Assembly: GCA_051744845.1 (NCBI GenBank)
Contig: JBNJDJ010000003.1
Coordinates: forward strand, 1-64,000
Length of the DNA stretch: 64,000 nt
DNA from: JBNJDJ01 sp051744845
GTDB taxonomy: Bacteria; Bacillota; Clostridia; Peptostreptococcales; Acidaminobacteraceae
Direction: 5' to 3'
Shown: positions 35,657-43,717 of the stretch, in pieces
Numbering within the stretch: position 1 is the stretch's first letter
How the letters are laid out: each line of letters begins with the position of its first letter
Notes under the pieces: generated by a model
What the model was told of the DNA's origin: nothing
Seen by the model: only the letters and a program-made list of their open reading frames with translations
Database searches by the model: none
Position numbers and translations under genes: made by a program

Positions 35657-36845
35657 CTTTTTCTCCTAACAAATATTCTAACATATAATCAAAATTATCT
35701 TTAAATAACTCTGCTTCATTTTCACTTTGATATGTCTTTAATTTTTGTAAAGATTTTACAACTTTATCAGAGTCTTTTCTAAATTTATCCCATTCATTTA
35801 TAATACGTTTTTCTATTTCTAAATAGCTCAAATTTCTTTCAGTACTTTCTTCATATGAATTAATATATTTTATCTTAACAAAAACTTCTAAAGGATTTTT
35901 TGATTCATATATACTTTTTACCATATTAATATCTATAAACAAATCAGTAAATACTTTTAATTCAACAATCACTACTTTTTGTTTAAAATCAATTTTTTCA
36001 CTTACTCTTTCATTTAAAAATTCTATAAGTTCACCTTCATTATTACAGTTGATTTCATATTTTAAAGGTATAATCTCTCTTTTAGACGTTTCATGAAAAT
36101 GATAATCTAAATTTTCAGTATCATAAATAATAAATCCTTTATTTTGATTATATTCTTTTAAAATATTCCAGTATTCACTTGACCCAGGTAAAAAAAAGTA
36201 TGGATTCTCCTTTGGATATTTAAAATGTTGATGAAAATGTCCACCAGCAATATACTCAGATTTTTGTTTAAAAAGATCTATTGTTTCTTTATTTATTGTT
36301 CCTGGTAAAAAACTCGAATCAGCAATAGCAGTATGAACCATTACAATGTTTCTTTCATTTTTATCAATTTTTTGTGCTAAAGACTTCATAATTTTTTCAA
36401 CTTGATGTCCAGGATATCCTAATCCATAAAAATTTATACCTTTTATTTTTATTTTATCAAAAAAATAATTTTCTTTATCATCTTCAATATTAATCTTATA
36501 TTCTAATTTTTCTAATAACTCTTTACTTTCTAAATAACTAATCCAAGAGTTCATTTTATCTCCACTTTTAGACCTATCGTGATTGCCTTCAATTATTAAA
36601 ACTCTTATATTTCTGTCTTTTAATTTATTTAAAGACTTTTCAGCTTTTTCTAATGTTTTTGGAATCAACTCTTTTTTATCAAAAAAATCTCCTGCAATTA
36701 AAAATACATCTACATCTTTTTTTATAGCTTGATTTACTATAAAATCAAATGATTTGAAATAATCTAAATATCTATTTTGAGAAAATTTTTCACTTCCAAA
36801 AGGTCTTTTTCCTAAATGAATATCTGAACAATGTAATATTTTCAT
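35646..36845 (-). CDS. sbcD: SbcD/Mre11-like DNA repair exonuclease
   Basis: 399-residue calcineurin-type nuclease, partner of SbcC. The five metallophosphatase motifs are visible: CSDIHLGKRPFG, IAGDFFDKKELI, IEGNHDRSKSG, MVHTAIAD and GGHFHQHFK. The C-terminal part (from about 270) is the SbcD cap and SbcC-contact region. It could also be called YhaO-like; pairing with a Rad50-type partner in the same operon favours SbcD. It begins 14 bases after the luxS stop. Confidence 0.92.
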   Translation of the reverse strand: MKILHCSDIHLGKRPFGSEKFSQNRYLDYFKSFDFIVNQAIKKDVDVFLIAGDFFDKKELIPKTLEKAEKSLNKLKDRNIRVLIIEGNHDRSKSGDKMNSWISYLESKELLEKLEYKINIEDDKENYFFDKIKIKGINFYGLGYPGHQVEKIMKSLAQKIDKNERNIVMVHTAIADSSFLPGTINKETIDLFKQKSEYIAGGHFHQHFKYPKENPYFFLPGSSEYWNILKEYNQNKGFIIYDTENLDYHFHETSKREIIPLKYEINCNNEGELIEFLNERVSEKIDFKQKVVIVELKVFTDLFIDINMVKSIYESKNPLEVFVKIKYINSYEESTERNLSYLEIEKRIINEWDKFRKDSDKVVKSLQKLKTYQSENEAELFKDNFDYMLEYLLGEKDEN

Positions 36846-36859
36846 TTAACACCTCTTAA

Positions 36860-37333
36860 TTAATATTTCATTTGTTTTGCTTTTATATCATTCAATACAT
36901 TTTCTAAATATCTTTTTGAATAATACTTAGCTATTTTTAAGTTTTGGTCTAAATAATTGCCACATTCTTTTGCATTTTCTCCAGGAATATCGCCTTCAAA
37001 ATCAACTATAAATTCAAACATATCTTTTACTAAAGGAACTATATCCTTAGATTCTAAATCATTTTTTATAATTAAATAAAATCCTGTTCTACATCCCATA
37101 GGTCCAAAATATATTATATCTTTACTATACTCTTCATGATTTCTTAAAAATGTAGCACCTATATGTTCTATAGTATGAATTGGTGCAGTATTCATAACTG
37201 GCTCATCATTAGGTTTAGTTAATCTCAAATCAAAAGTTGTTAAAACTTCTTTTCCTAACGAATCTTTTCGAGATACATATAAACCAGGATCTAAATTCAA
37301 ATGATTTACTTCAAAACTTTCTATTTTATCCAT
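36860..37333 (-). CDS. luxS: S-ribosylhomocysteine lyase LuxS
   Basis: Splits S-ribosylhomocysteine into homocysteine and DPD, the precursor of autoinducer-2. From the ATG at 37333 the protein is 157 residues, exactly the usual LuxS size. The iron/zinc ligands His53 and His57 (in HTIEH) and Cys124 (ECGNY), the catalytic Glu56 and Cys81 (GPMGCRTGFYLI) are all present. An AAAGGAG ribosome binding site lies seven bases before this ATG, so LuxS is probably made on its own. The same frame is open upstream into a GIY-YIG domain (see the entry at 36860-37588). Confidence 0.95.
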   Translation of the reverse strand: MDKIESFEVNHLNLDPGLYVSRKDSLGKEVLTTFDLRLTKPNDEPVMNTAPIHTIEHIGATFLRNHEEYSKDIIYFGPMGCRTGFYLIIKNDLESKDIVPLVKDMFEFIVDFEGDIPGENAKECGNYLDQNLKIAKYYSKRYLENVLNDIKAKQMKY

Positions 37334-37588
37334 AGAATTACTCCTTTCAAAATTTTTAATTAACTTTTTCTTTTTACTTTTAGTTAATTGTTTTATTGCA
37401 TATTCTCTTTTCATTGCTTCAGATCTAGTACTATATTTTTTAAAGTATTTAACTTTAACCGGAAGTCTTCCACGTGTATATTTGGCTCCATTGCCATTAT
37501 TGTGTTTTTTTACTCTCTTATTTAAATTTGTAGTCCATCCAGTATATAAAGTTTTATCACTACATTCTAAAATATAAACATAATTCAT
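36860..37588 (-). CDS. GIY-YIG nuclease domain (UPF0213/YhbQ type) running in frame into LuxS
   Basis: A single 242-codon frame without a stop: residues 1-80 are a GIY-YIG domain, 86-242 are complete LuxS. The nuclease part has MNYVYILECSDKTLYTGWT (the GIY and YIG strands), the Arg in NLNKRVKKHN and the Glu in REYAIKQL, and matches the small UPF0213 family in length. The join (KNFERSNS) is encoded by the luxS ribosome binding site, so the former spacer is now read as codons. Two products are possible: a fusion by translation from 37588, and free LuxS from 37333. It could also be two separate genes whose stop codon was lost, or a sequencing error at the junction. An extended -10 promoter lies just upstream. 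Confidence 0.8.
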   Translation of the reverse strand: MNYVYILECSDKTLYTGWTTNLNKRVKKHNNGNGAKYTRGRLPVKVKYFKKYSTRSEAMKREYAIKQLTKSKKKKLIKNFERSNSMDKIESFEVNHLNLDPGLYVSRKDSLGKEVLTTFDLRLTKPNDEPVMNTAPIHTIEHIGATFLRNHEEYSKDIIYFGPMGCRTGFYLIIKNDLESKDIVPLVKDMFEFIVDFEGDIPGENAKECGNYLDQNLKIAKYYSKRYLENVLNDIKAKQMKY

Positions 37589-37605
37589 TAAATCACCTAT
37601 TTTTA

Positions 37606-37629
37606 TTTTACCAAAAAAAATGGTATAAT
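37606..37629. promoter_or_regulatory. Back-to-back extended -10 promoters (GIY-YIG/luxS and CPBP protease)
   Basis: A dyad TTTTACCA-A(n)-TGGTATAA holds TGGTAAAAT on the minus strand (-10 at 37611-37606) and TGGTATAAT on the plus strand (-10 at 37624-37629). Both have the extended -10 TGN motif and no good -35. The two polymerase sites would overlap, so the genes may compete for initiation. Confidence 0.65.
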
Positions 37630-37645
37630 ACTAATGGTGATTTTT

Positions 37646-38305
37646 ATGAAAAAAGAATTTTTTGTAATATTTTTTACAATATTATTTATTTCTATTTTAT
37701 ACATGTTTGATCAAATATTCAAAATTAATTATCTTAATAAAGTAATCATAAAGCTAGTTTTAATGATTATTAGTTTTTTAATCTTAAAATTTATCTACAA
37801 TTCTAAAATGAATTTTATTAAAATAAAAAATTTTAAAAATTATAAAAGTGGAATATATGTATCTGTTTTTACTTTTTTAATTATTTTTATTGGATTTTTT
37901 ATTATAAAAGATTTTTTAAATTTAACAAAAATTAAAAATGATTTTTTTTATAAATATAATCTGAAAGGTATTTCTTTTTTTATAGCTAGTTTTTATTTGA
38001 TTTTTATAAACGCACTTTTAGAAGAATATTTTTTTAGAGGCTTTATCTTACAAAATTTTAGAAATAAAAAATTTGCAAGTGTTTTTTCGGCATTATCTTT
38101 TTCAATATATCATTTGGCTAATTTTATCAACTGGTTTTCAAATAAATTAATTTTAATCTTTCCGTTAATTGGTTTATTTATTGCTGGTTTATTATTTAAT
38201 TTTTTAGCAAAAAAAACAAAGGATATATATAATTCATATATCCCTCATTTATTTGCTGATTTATCAATTGTTATTATAGGTTACTATATACTTTTTATAT
38301 CTTAA
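37646..38305 (+). CDS. CPBP family intramembrane metalloprotease
   Basis: About 219 residues, mostly hydrophobic, with six to eight membrane helices. The CPBP/Abi (Rce1-like) motifs are visible: the EExxxR-type ALLEEYFFRGFIL, then SFSIYHLANF with its His, and a glycine-rich LFIAGLLFNFLAKKT followed by SYIPHLFADL. Members cleave prenylated or membrane proteins, or protect against self-made bacteriocins; the substrate here is unknown. The frame opens at ATG 37634 inside the promoter/ribosome-binding region; the ATG at 37646 follows GGTGAT and is preferred. The leader would be only about 10 bases. Its 3' end overlaps the convergent DUF362 gene by 11 bases. Confidence 0.85.
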   Translation: MKKEFFVIFFTILFISILYMFDQIFKINYLNKVIIKLVLMIISFLILKFIYNSKMNFIKIKNFKNYKSGIYVSVFTFLIIFIGFFIIKDFLNLTKIKNDFFYKYNLKGISFFIASFYLIFINALLEEYFFRGFILQNFRNKKFASVFSALSFSIYHLANFINWFSNKLILIFPLIGLFIAGLLFNFLAKKTKDIYNSYIPHLFADLSIVIIGYYILFIS

Positions 38306-39359
38306 TTAAATCATATATCTTTTCGCCTAATCCAATTTTTTGACCATAATTTAATTGGATTTCTCCTACTGTATTTGGATGAACACTTTTAAATACATTT
38401 TTACCTTCTTCAGACTCTCCACTTACTAAATCAAATGAAGCCTGATCAATTGCTACAGGATCTGTACTTGCAAGTATCCCTATATCTTTAACTAAAGGTT
38501 TATCACTCCAAGGAACACAGTCACAATTTGGTGTGATATCAACTAAAAAATTAATATATAAATTTTCTTTATTTTTGACTGATGCATAAGCATATTCAAC
38601 CATTCTTTCATTAAATTCAGTTAACTCTGTTTTCCAATCAAGATAAATTGCATCAGTTGGACAGACTGTCATACATTCTCCACATCCAACGCATTTCTCT
38701 CTATTAATATTTGCTTTTTCATTTATCATTTTTATAGCACTAAAAGCACAAGATTCTATACATTGTTTACATCCAATACAATCTTCTTCATTAACAGTTT
38801 GATTAGTAGAATGTTGGTCACCTTTGCCAATAGGTGGTGCACATCCCATTGCTAGATTTTTAATAGCTCCACCAAATCCAGCCATTTCGTGACCTTTGTA
38901 ATGACTTAAAACTACCATTGAATCTGAATTAACAATCTCACCGGCAATATGACATTTATTAAAATGTTTCAAATCAACTTTTATATCTGTATAATTTTTC
39001 CCATTGATACCATCGGCAATAACTACTGGTGCATTAGTAACAATTGGTGTAAACCCGTGTTTATGGGCTATCTCTAGATGACTAGGCCCTTTTTTTCTAG
39101 GTCCAGTGTATAATGTATTTGTATCTGTTAAAAATGGTAATGTTTTTAAATCTTTTAACTTATCCACTATTGGTCTAACTAAAATTGGTCTTATGAAAGT
39201 ATCTTTACCTTCTTCACCAAAGTGTAATTTAATAGCAATTAATTGTTCAGGGTTAATTTTAGATAAATACCCACTTTTAATTAATAACTTTTGGAGTTTT
39301 GCTTGCTTATTATTGCTTTTTGAATTTGATTTTAAATCTGTAAAATAAACTTTTGACAT
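38295..39359 (-). CDS. DUF362 domain protein with two 4Fe-4S clusters
   Basis: 354 residues. The DUF362 part carries IAIKLHFGEEGKDTFIRP, TDTNTLYTGPRKKGPSHLEIAHKHGF, VVLSHYKGHEMAGFGGAIKNLAMGCA and ASTDPVAIDQASFDLV. A ferredoxin insert has CIGCKQCIESCAFSAI and CVGCGECMTVCPTDAIY for two 4Fe-4S clusters. The family is common in anaerobes; the reaction is unknown, presumably redox. It stands alone on the minus strand, with AAGGAGGG before the ATG, and ends overlapping the CPBP gene. Confidence 0.88.
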   Translation of the reverse strand: MSKVYFTDLKSNSKSNNKQAKLQKLLIKSGYLSKINPEQLIAIKLHFGEEGKDTFIRPILVRPIVDKLKDLKTLPFLTDTNTLYTGPRKKGPSHLEIAHKHGFTPIVTNAPVVIADGINGKNYTDIKVDLKHFNKCHIAGEIVNSDSMVVLSHYKGHEMAGFGGAIKNLAMGCAPPIGKGDQHSTNQTVNEEDCIGCKQCIESCAFSAIKMINEKANINREKCVGCGECMTVCPTDAIYLDWKTELTEFNERMVEYAYASVKNKENLYINFLVDITPNCDCVPWSDKPLVKDIGILASTDPVAIDQASFDLVSGESEEGKNVFKSVHPNTVGEIQLNYGQKIGLGEKIYDLIKI

Positions 39360-39394
39360 ATACCCTCCTTATAATTTATATATTTTTAGTATAT

Positions 39395-39425
39395 CAAAAA
39401 AGGATATGTTTTTAAACACATCCTT
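39395..39425 (-). terminator. Terminator after htrA
   Basis: AAGGAT-A-TG and CA-C-ATCCTT form an inverted repeat (39400-39425) with a T-run on the minus strand at 39400-39395. Confidence 0.75.
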
Positions 39426-39429
39426 AAAT

Positions 39430-40632
39430 TTATTTATCTCTTTGAGATAACTTTACATCTATTTTAAGCTTTTCTCTTTTATTATTTTCTTCTCTAATTA
39501 CTGTCAAAGTTACAGTTTCTCCAACTTCATGTTTTTTTATCTCTTCAGTTAAATCTTCTAAATTTTTTATAGATTTATCATTAAAACCAATAATTATATC
39601 TCCTGGTTCTAAGTTTGAATAATATGCACCAGAATCTTTAGCTATTTGCTTAACATATATACCTATTGGTATTTCATATAAATCTGAAGTATTTTCATCA
39701 ACATCAGCTCCTACTATACCTATATATGGTCTAGAAACATATCCTTTTTCAATAATTTCATCTAAAATAGGTTTAGCTTTATTAATTGGAATTGCAAATC
39801 CAATTCCTTCTACAGATGTTTCTGAAATTTTTGCTGTATTAATACCAATTAATTTTCCTTTTGAATCTAATAATGCTCCGCCACTATTCCCTGGATTAAT
39901 TGCTGCATCAGTTTGAATTAATGGAAAATTATCATTTGGACTTATTTTTCTATTTAACGCACTAATTACACCTACTGTTACAGTATTATTATATCCTAAA
40001 GGATTACCAATAGCTATTACTTTTTGACCTGGTTTTAAGATTTGAGAATCACCTAAGTCAATAGGTTTAATTAAATCAAATTCCTCTTTGTTTTCTACTG
40101 AAATAACTGCTAAGTCTGACATACTATCAGTTCCAATTAATTTTGCTTTTACAAAATTATCTTTTTGTATTTCTACTAATAATTCATCAGCATTTTCAAC
40201 AACATGATTATTTGTTAAAATATATACTTTTTCATTTGTCTTTTTATAAATAACTCCTGAACCTGAACCCTCTGAAGTTCTTACATTGTTAAACCAATCT
40301 TGATATTTAATCTTAGATGTAATTCCTACAACTGAAGGCCCAATCTTTTCAACTATTTCTACTGTATTCATTTCATCTTTTGCTAAAACTAATTCTTTTT
40401 TAAAATCTGTTTGCTCTGAAGAGTTATCATTTTTAACTTGATCATCATTTTTGGTTATTAAAAAATTACTTTTAAAATATTCACTGCCAAAGCCTACTGC
40501 TACTCCACCAATTAATGAAGCAATTATAACTAAAATAATTATCTTACTAAATGAAAACTTATTTTTATTATATTCACTCTCTCTAATCTCCTTATTTCTA
40601 ATTTCTTCATTTTTATTATATTTTTCATCCAT
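39430..40632 (-). CDS. HtrA/DegP-like membrane-anchored serine protease with PDZ domain
   Basis: 400 residues. A cytoplasmic charged tail, then a transmembrane helix (about 29-49), place the protease outside the membrane. The S1C triad is His143 (TNNHVVENADE), Asp173 (SDLAVI) and Ser250 (NPGNSGGALL). A PDZ domain covers about 300-390 (PIGIYVKQIAKDSGAYYSNLEPGDIIIGF). It degrades or refolds misfolded exported proteins in known family members. It follows the HD-GYP-like gene on the same strand after 131 bases of AT-rich DNA in which I could not pick a convincing promoter. Confidence 0.94.
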   Translation of the reverse strand: MDEKYNKNEEIRNKEIRESEYNKNKFSFSKIIILVIIASLIGGVAVGFGSEYFKSNFLITKNDDQVKNDNSSEQTDFKKELVLAKDEMNTVEIVEKIGPSVVGITSKIKYQDWFNNVRTSEGSGSGVIYKKTNEKVYILTNNHVVENADELLVEIQKDNFVKAKLIGTDSMSDLAVISVENKEEFDLIKPIDLGDSQILKPGQKVIAIGNPLGYNNTVTVGVISALNRKISPNDNFPLIQTDAAINPGNSGGALLDSKGKLIGINTAKISETSVEGIGFAIPINKAKPILDEIIEKGYVSRPYIGIVGADVDENTSDLYEIPIGIYVKQIAKDSGAYYSNLEPGDIIIGFNDKSIKNLEDLTEEIKKHEVGETVTLTVIREENNKREKLKIDVKLSQRDK

Positions 40633-40763
40633 AAAACCACCTCTTTTAAGTACTTAACTCTTTAAACAAAGTATAAAAGATAAATCTTAAATTTCTCTTA
40701 ATTTTTTTTTAATATTCGTTTATTATTTATCCACTTGAACAAAAAATATTCATAAATTTTAAA

Positions 40764-41876
40764 TTAATGTCTAAAATCTAAATTACAAGTATCTTCAATA
40801 AAAAGAGTCAATTCTTCTAACAAATCTACTGTTTCCATTTTTCTTAAAAAAGCTCCGTATTTATCTTGTAAAATTTTAACTACTGGTCTTGTAGGTTCTT
40901 TTGGATTATTTTTAATTACAATTCCTTTTTTACCATTACTTAAAAGTACTCCAGTTCCAGGTGGATAAGGCGCTATATTTTGAATTAAAGCATCATAAAC
41001 ATCAATATCTATTTTACTATGAACCTTTGAAGATAAAATCTCTAATGCTTTATATACAGGGACTCTATCTTTAATTATTATATTATTAACTAAATTATCA
41101 AACATATTTGCAACTGTTATTATTTTTACATGTAAATGATTTTTTAATTCGCTTTTATTTAAACCTTTTGGAAAACCTGATCCATCAAGTAATTCATGAT
41201 GAAGTAAAATAATAGTTTTTACAAAAGGAGAAACTTCTAAATTGTCTTTTAGCATATTATAGCCTAATTTAGGATGTTTCCTATATTTTTTTCTTTCTTC
41301 TTGATTTAAACTTTGAGGATTTTTATGTAGAGCTTCTTCTATATCAATTTTACCAATATCGTGAAGTAAAGCTCCCATCCCTATTTCAATTAACTTATCA
41401 CCAGTAAAACCTAGATTTTCAGCTAAAAGTAATGATAAAGTTAATACGTTTATAGAATGTTCATATAAATTTAAATTAGTAGACATTATTTCAGTTATAT
41501 TAGTTAGTGTATTTTCAGATTCTTCTAAAAAAGAGCTTATATTTTCAACTATCATTTTCATAGATCTATAATTATTTTCAGGTAATAAACTTTTTCTATT
41601 TAATTTTTTAGAACTTGAAGTTACAAAATCTATTTGTTTTTTAAATTCAAAAATAGTTTTTATTTTAACATCATCTGGAATTATATTTTCTTGATATACA
41701 TTTCTTGATATATTATCATCAATATATACTGCTGGTATATTTATATCTTTTAATCTTTTTATATATTTTCTTGTAAGTTTAGTCTTTCTTTGGATTAAAA
41801 GATTACCATTTTCACCATATACAGGTTTTCCAATATTCATACCTTCCATTAGATTTTTAGTCAAAACTATACGCAT
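40764..41876 (-). CDS. HD-GYP-like domain protein, possible c-di-GMP phosphodiesterase
   Basis: 370 residues, soluble. The HD domain (about 135-310) has His140, the HD pair His172-Asp173 (LLHDIGKI), His201 (KHPKLGYNML), His226-His227 (HHELLDGSGFPKGL) and VANMFDNL. This is the HD-GYP pattern, except that the tripeptide GYP reads GFP (234-236). The N-terminal 100 residues resemble the DUF3391-like start of many such proteins (MRIVLTKNLMEGMNIGKPVYG). A C-terminal segment (310-350) has VLLSNGKKGIVIKNNPKEPTRPVV. Known HD-GYP enzymes break c-di-GMP to GMP; activity with GFP is uncertain. It lies 14 bases after the RNase H gene. Confidence 0.85.
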   Translation of the reverse strand: MRIVLTKNLMEGMNIGKPVYGENGNLLIQRKTKLTRKYIKRLKDINIPAVYIDDNISRNVYQENIIPDDVKIKTIFEFKKQIDFVTSSSKKLNRKSLLPENNYRSMKMIVENISSFLEESENTLTNITEIMSTNLNLYEHSINVLTLSLLLAENLGFTGDKLIEIGMGALLHDIGKIDIEEALHKNPQSLNQEERKKYRKHPKLGYNMLKDNLEVSPFVKTIILLHHELLDGSGFPKGLNKSELKNHLHVKIITVANMFDNLVNNIIIKDRVPVYKALEILSSKVHSKIDIDVYDALIQNIAPYPPGTGVLLSNGKKGIVIKNNPKEPTRPVVKILQDKYGAFLRKMETVDLLEELTLFIEDTCNLDFRH

Positions 41877-41890
41877 ATATACTCCTTTAA

Positions 41891-42520
41891 CTATTTTGTA
41901 AAATTATCTATTGCATCTTTCGCTAACTTGTCAGCCTTATCATTATATTTATCGCCAGAATGTGCCTTTACTTTTATAAATTCTATTTTAATTTTATCTT
42001 TTATTTTGTCAATAAATTTTTTATATTCAATTGTTCCTTTTTTATTAGTTTTCCAAAATCCTTTAGCCCAATTTTTTATTCCACTATAATCATAATGTAT
42101 TACTATTTTTTCATAATTATTTTCAATTGCCCATTTAATTGCTTTTTTTGCAGCTAATAGTTCTCCTGCTACATTTCTCATTGAAATAATTGATTTATCT
42201 TTTCCTATACCTTTTAAATTTGCAACTTCTTTTGTATCTAATAAAACACAACCATAAGAATATATCTTTTTCTTTTTAGAAAAACTTCCATCTACATAAG
42301 CCAAAACGGCCTTTTTTTCTTTTAATTGTTTATTTAACTTTTCACCATATATATCTTCAATATTACTATCATTCATAAAGTTTTTTGCTTTATCTAAAGA
42401 TTTAAAAGATTTATATTCAGCATTTTTATATTTATATACTTGTTTCTTGCATTCTTCCCATGAATTATATATACCGTTTTTTCTTCCTTTTTTTACAGCA
42501 TAGTATTTTTTTTTACTCAT
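41891..42520 (-). CDS. rnhA: Ribonuclease HI with N-terminal viroplasmin domain
   Basis: 209 residues. The first 50 residues are the viroplasmin-like RNA/DNA-hybrid-binding domain (KYYAVKKGRKNGIYNSWEEC, KSFKSLDKAKNFM). The rest is RNase H type 1 with catalytic Asp77 (AYVDGSF), Glu120 (GELLAA), Asp144 (IHYDYSG) and Asp197 (NDKADKLA), plus His187. It removes RNA from RNA-DNA hybrids. The ATG has GAGTGA upstream. It is the first gene of a short minus-strand run with the HD-GYP-like gene, and divergent from the HAD gene. Confidence 0.94.
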   Translation of the reverse strand: MSKKKYYAVKKGRKNGIYNSWEECKKQVYKYKNAEYKSFKSLDKAKNFMNDSNIEDIYGEKLNKQLKEKKAVLAYVDGSFSKKKKIYSYGCVLLDTKEVANLKGIGKDKSIISMRNVAGELLAAKKAIKWAIENNYEKIVIHYDYSGIKNWAKGFWKTNKKGTIEYKKFIDKIKDKIKIEFIKVKAHSGDKYNDKADKLAKDAIDNFTK

Positions 42521-42601
42521 AATATCACTCCATATATGTTAATTATAACATTTTTTTATTAAAATTAAAATTTATGTTAAAATAAAATAGGAGGGTTTTT
42601 A

Positions 42602-43267
42602 ATGAGTAAATTAATTTTTTTCGATGTTAATGGTACATTAATTCAAAGAGACAAAAATACAGATAATTCTTTTGAAAATGCAGCAGATATTTTATTAAAT
42701 ACAAAAAATTCAATGAAAACGGTTGATACTTCTGGAAGATCTAATCAGGATATATTTAATGAAATCTTAAAAAAACATAATAGATCTTTTAATAATAAAC
42801 TTTGGAATGATTTTTTAAAAATATACAAAAATGAATTAGAAAAATCAAAAAATACTGATATTTGGCGTAAAAATGTTGATATTTTATCATTTTTAAAAAA
42901 ATTAGAATCTACTGATTATAAATTAGGATTAATTACGGGTGAACTAAAAATAGGTGCTAAATTTAAATTAAAAAAAGTAGGACTTTGGAAATATTTTCCT
43001 ATAGGTGGTTTTGGAAATGATTCAATAACTAGAGTAGGTATTGCTAAATCTGCATTAAAAAAGGCTGAAAACTTTTATAAAACTTCATTTGAAAAAATAT
43101 ATGTTATTGGAGATACTATTAATGATATTGAATGTGGAAAAGCTATTGGAGCAAAAACTATTTCTATTACAACTGGAGCTCATAGTCTAAAAAAATTAAA
43201 ATCAAAAAATCCTGATTTAATTATTAGTAATTTTAAAGCCTTTTACACTAAAGAAAATCTTTTTTAA
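42602..43267 (+). CDS. HAD superfamily hydrolase with atypical DxN motif I
   Basis: 221 residues, HAD fold with a helical cap (about 15-80). Motif I is FFDVNGTLI: nucleophile Asp8 is present, but the second Asp (the usual acid/base in phosphatases) is Asn10. Motif II is LGLITGELK, motif III a Lys near KFKLKKVG, motif IV VIGDTINDIECG, then AIGAKTISITTGAHS. It resembles phosphoglycolate-phosphatase-like proteins. With Asn at the second position, phosphatase activity may be weak or changed; L-2-haloacid dehalogenases also lack this Asp. A GGAGGG ribosome binding site precedes the ATG. The gene stands alone, between the divergent rnhA gene and a strong two-way terminator. Confidence 0.85.
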   Translation: MSKLIFFDVNGTLIQRDKNTDNSFENAADILLNTKNSMKTVDTSGRSNQDIFNEILKKHNRSFNNKLWNDFLKIYKNELEKSKNTDIWRKNVDILSFLKKLESTDYKLGLITGELKIGAKFKLKKVGLWKYFPIGGFGNDSITRVGIAKSALKKAENFYKTSFEKIYVIGDTINDIECGKAIGAKTISITTGAHSLKKLKSKNPDLIISNFKAFYTKENLF

Positions 43268-43270
43268 AAA

Positions 43271-43308
43271 TTAAGCTTTTAATAGATAAATACCTATTAA
43301 AAGCTTAA
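43271..43308. terminator. Strong two-way terminator between HAD and yjbQ genes
   Basis: A perfect 15-base inverted repeat TTAAGCTTTTAATAG / CTATTAAAAGCTTAA with an eight-base loop, flanked by A/T runs. It serves the plus-strand HAD gene and the minus-strand ior-yjbQ unit. Confidence 0.92.
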
Positions 43309-43312
43309 AAAT

Positions 43313-43708
43313 TTAACTTTTTATAAATTTTAAATATACATCTCTTTGTCTTGGTCCATCAAAATCGCATAAATATATTCCTTGCCATCTTCCTAAAACT
43401 AACTTATTATTTTCAACAATAACAGTTTCAGAACTTCCAAATAAACAAGATTTTATATGTGCATGAGAATTCCCTTCTAAATGTTTATAATTATCATTTA
43501 CAGGAATTAAATCTTTTAATTTATATTCAATATCATCTTTTACTGTAGAATCTGCATTTTCATTTATTACTATTCCAGCGGTTGTATGTGGTACAAAAAT
43601 CGTTAAAATTCCATCTTCAAATTTATTTACTCTTAAATATTCTCTTATACGAACTGTAATATCGACAATACTAGTCAATCCATCAGTCTTAATACTTAAT
43701 TTTTTCAT
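43313..43708 (-). CDS. yjbQ: YjbQ/UPF0047 family protein
   Basis: 131 residues, UPF0047 family (secondary thiamine-phosphate synthase-like). The metal-binding motifs are TIFVPHTTAGIVINENAD and the His-rich EGNSHAHIKSCLFGSSETV, then LVLGRWQGIYLCDFDGPRQRDV. Some members show weak thiamine phosphate synthase activity; the true role is unclear. The frame begins with a GTG within AGGAGGTG; the ATG at 43708 is the start. It follows iorB by 9 bases. Confidence 0.9.
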   Translation of the reverse strand: MKKLSIKTDGLTSIVDITVRIREYLRVNKFEDGILTIFVPHTTAGIVINENADSTVKDDIEYKLKDLIPVNDNYKHLEGNSHAHIKSCLFGSSETVIVENNKLVLGRWQGIYLCDFDGPRQRDVYLKFIKS

Positions 43709-43717
43709 AAACACCTC

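Noticed and set aside
36860..37588. GIY-YIG domain as a homing endonuclease or mobile element
   Set aside because: It matches the small stand-alone UPF0213 family; there is no intron, intein or target-site duplication.
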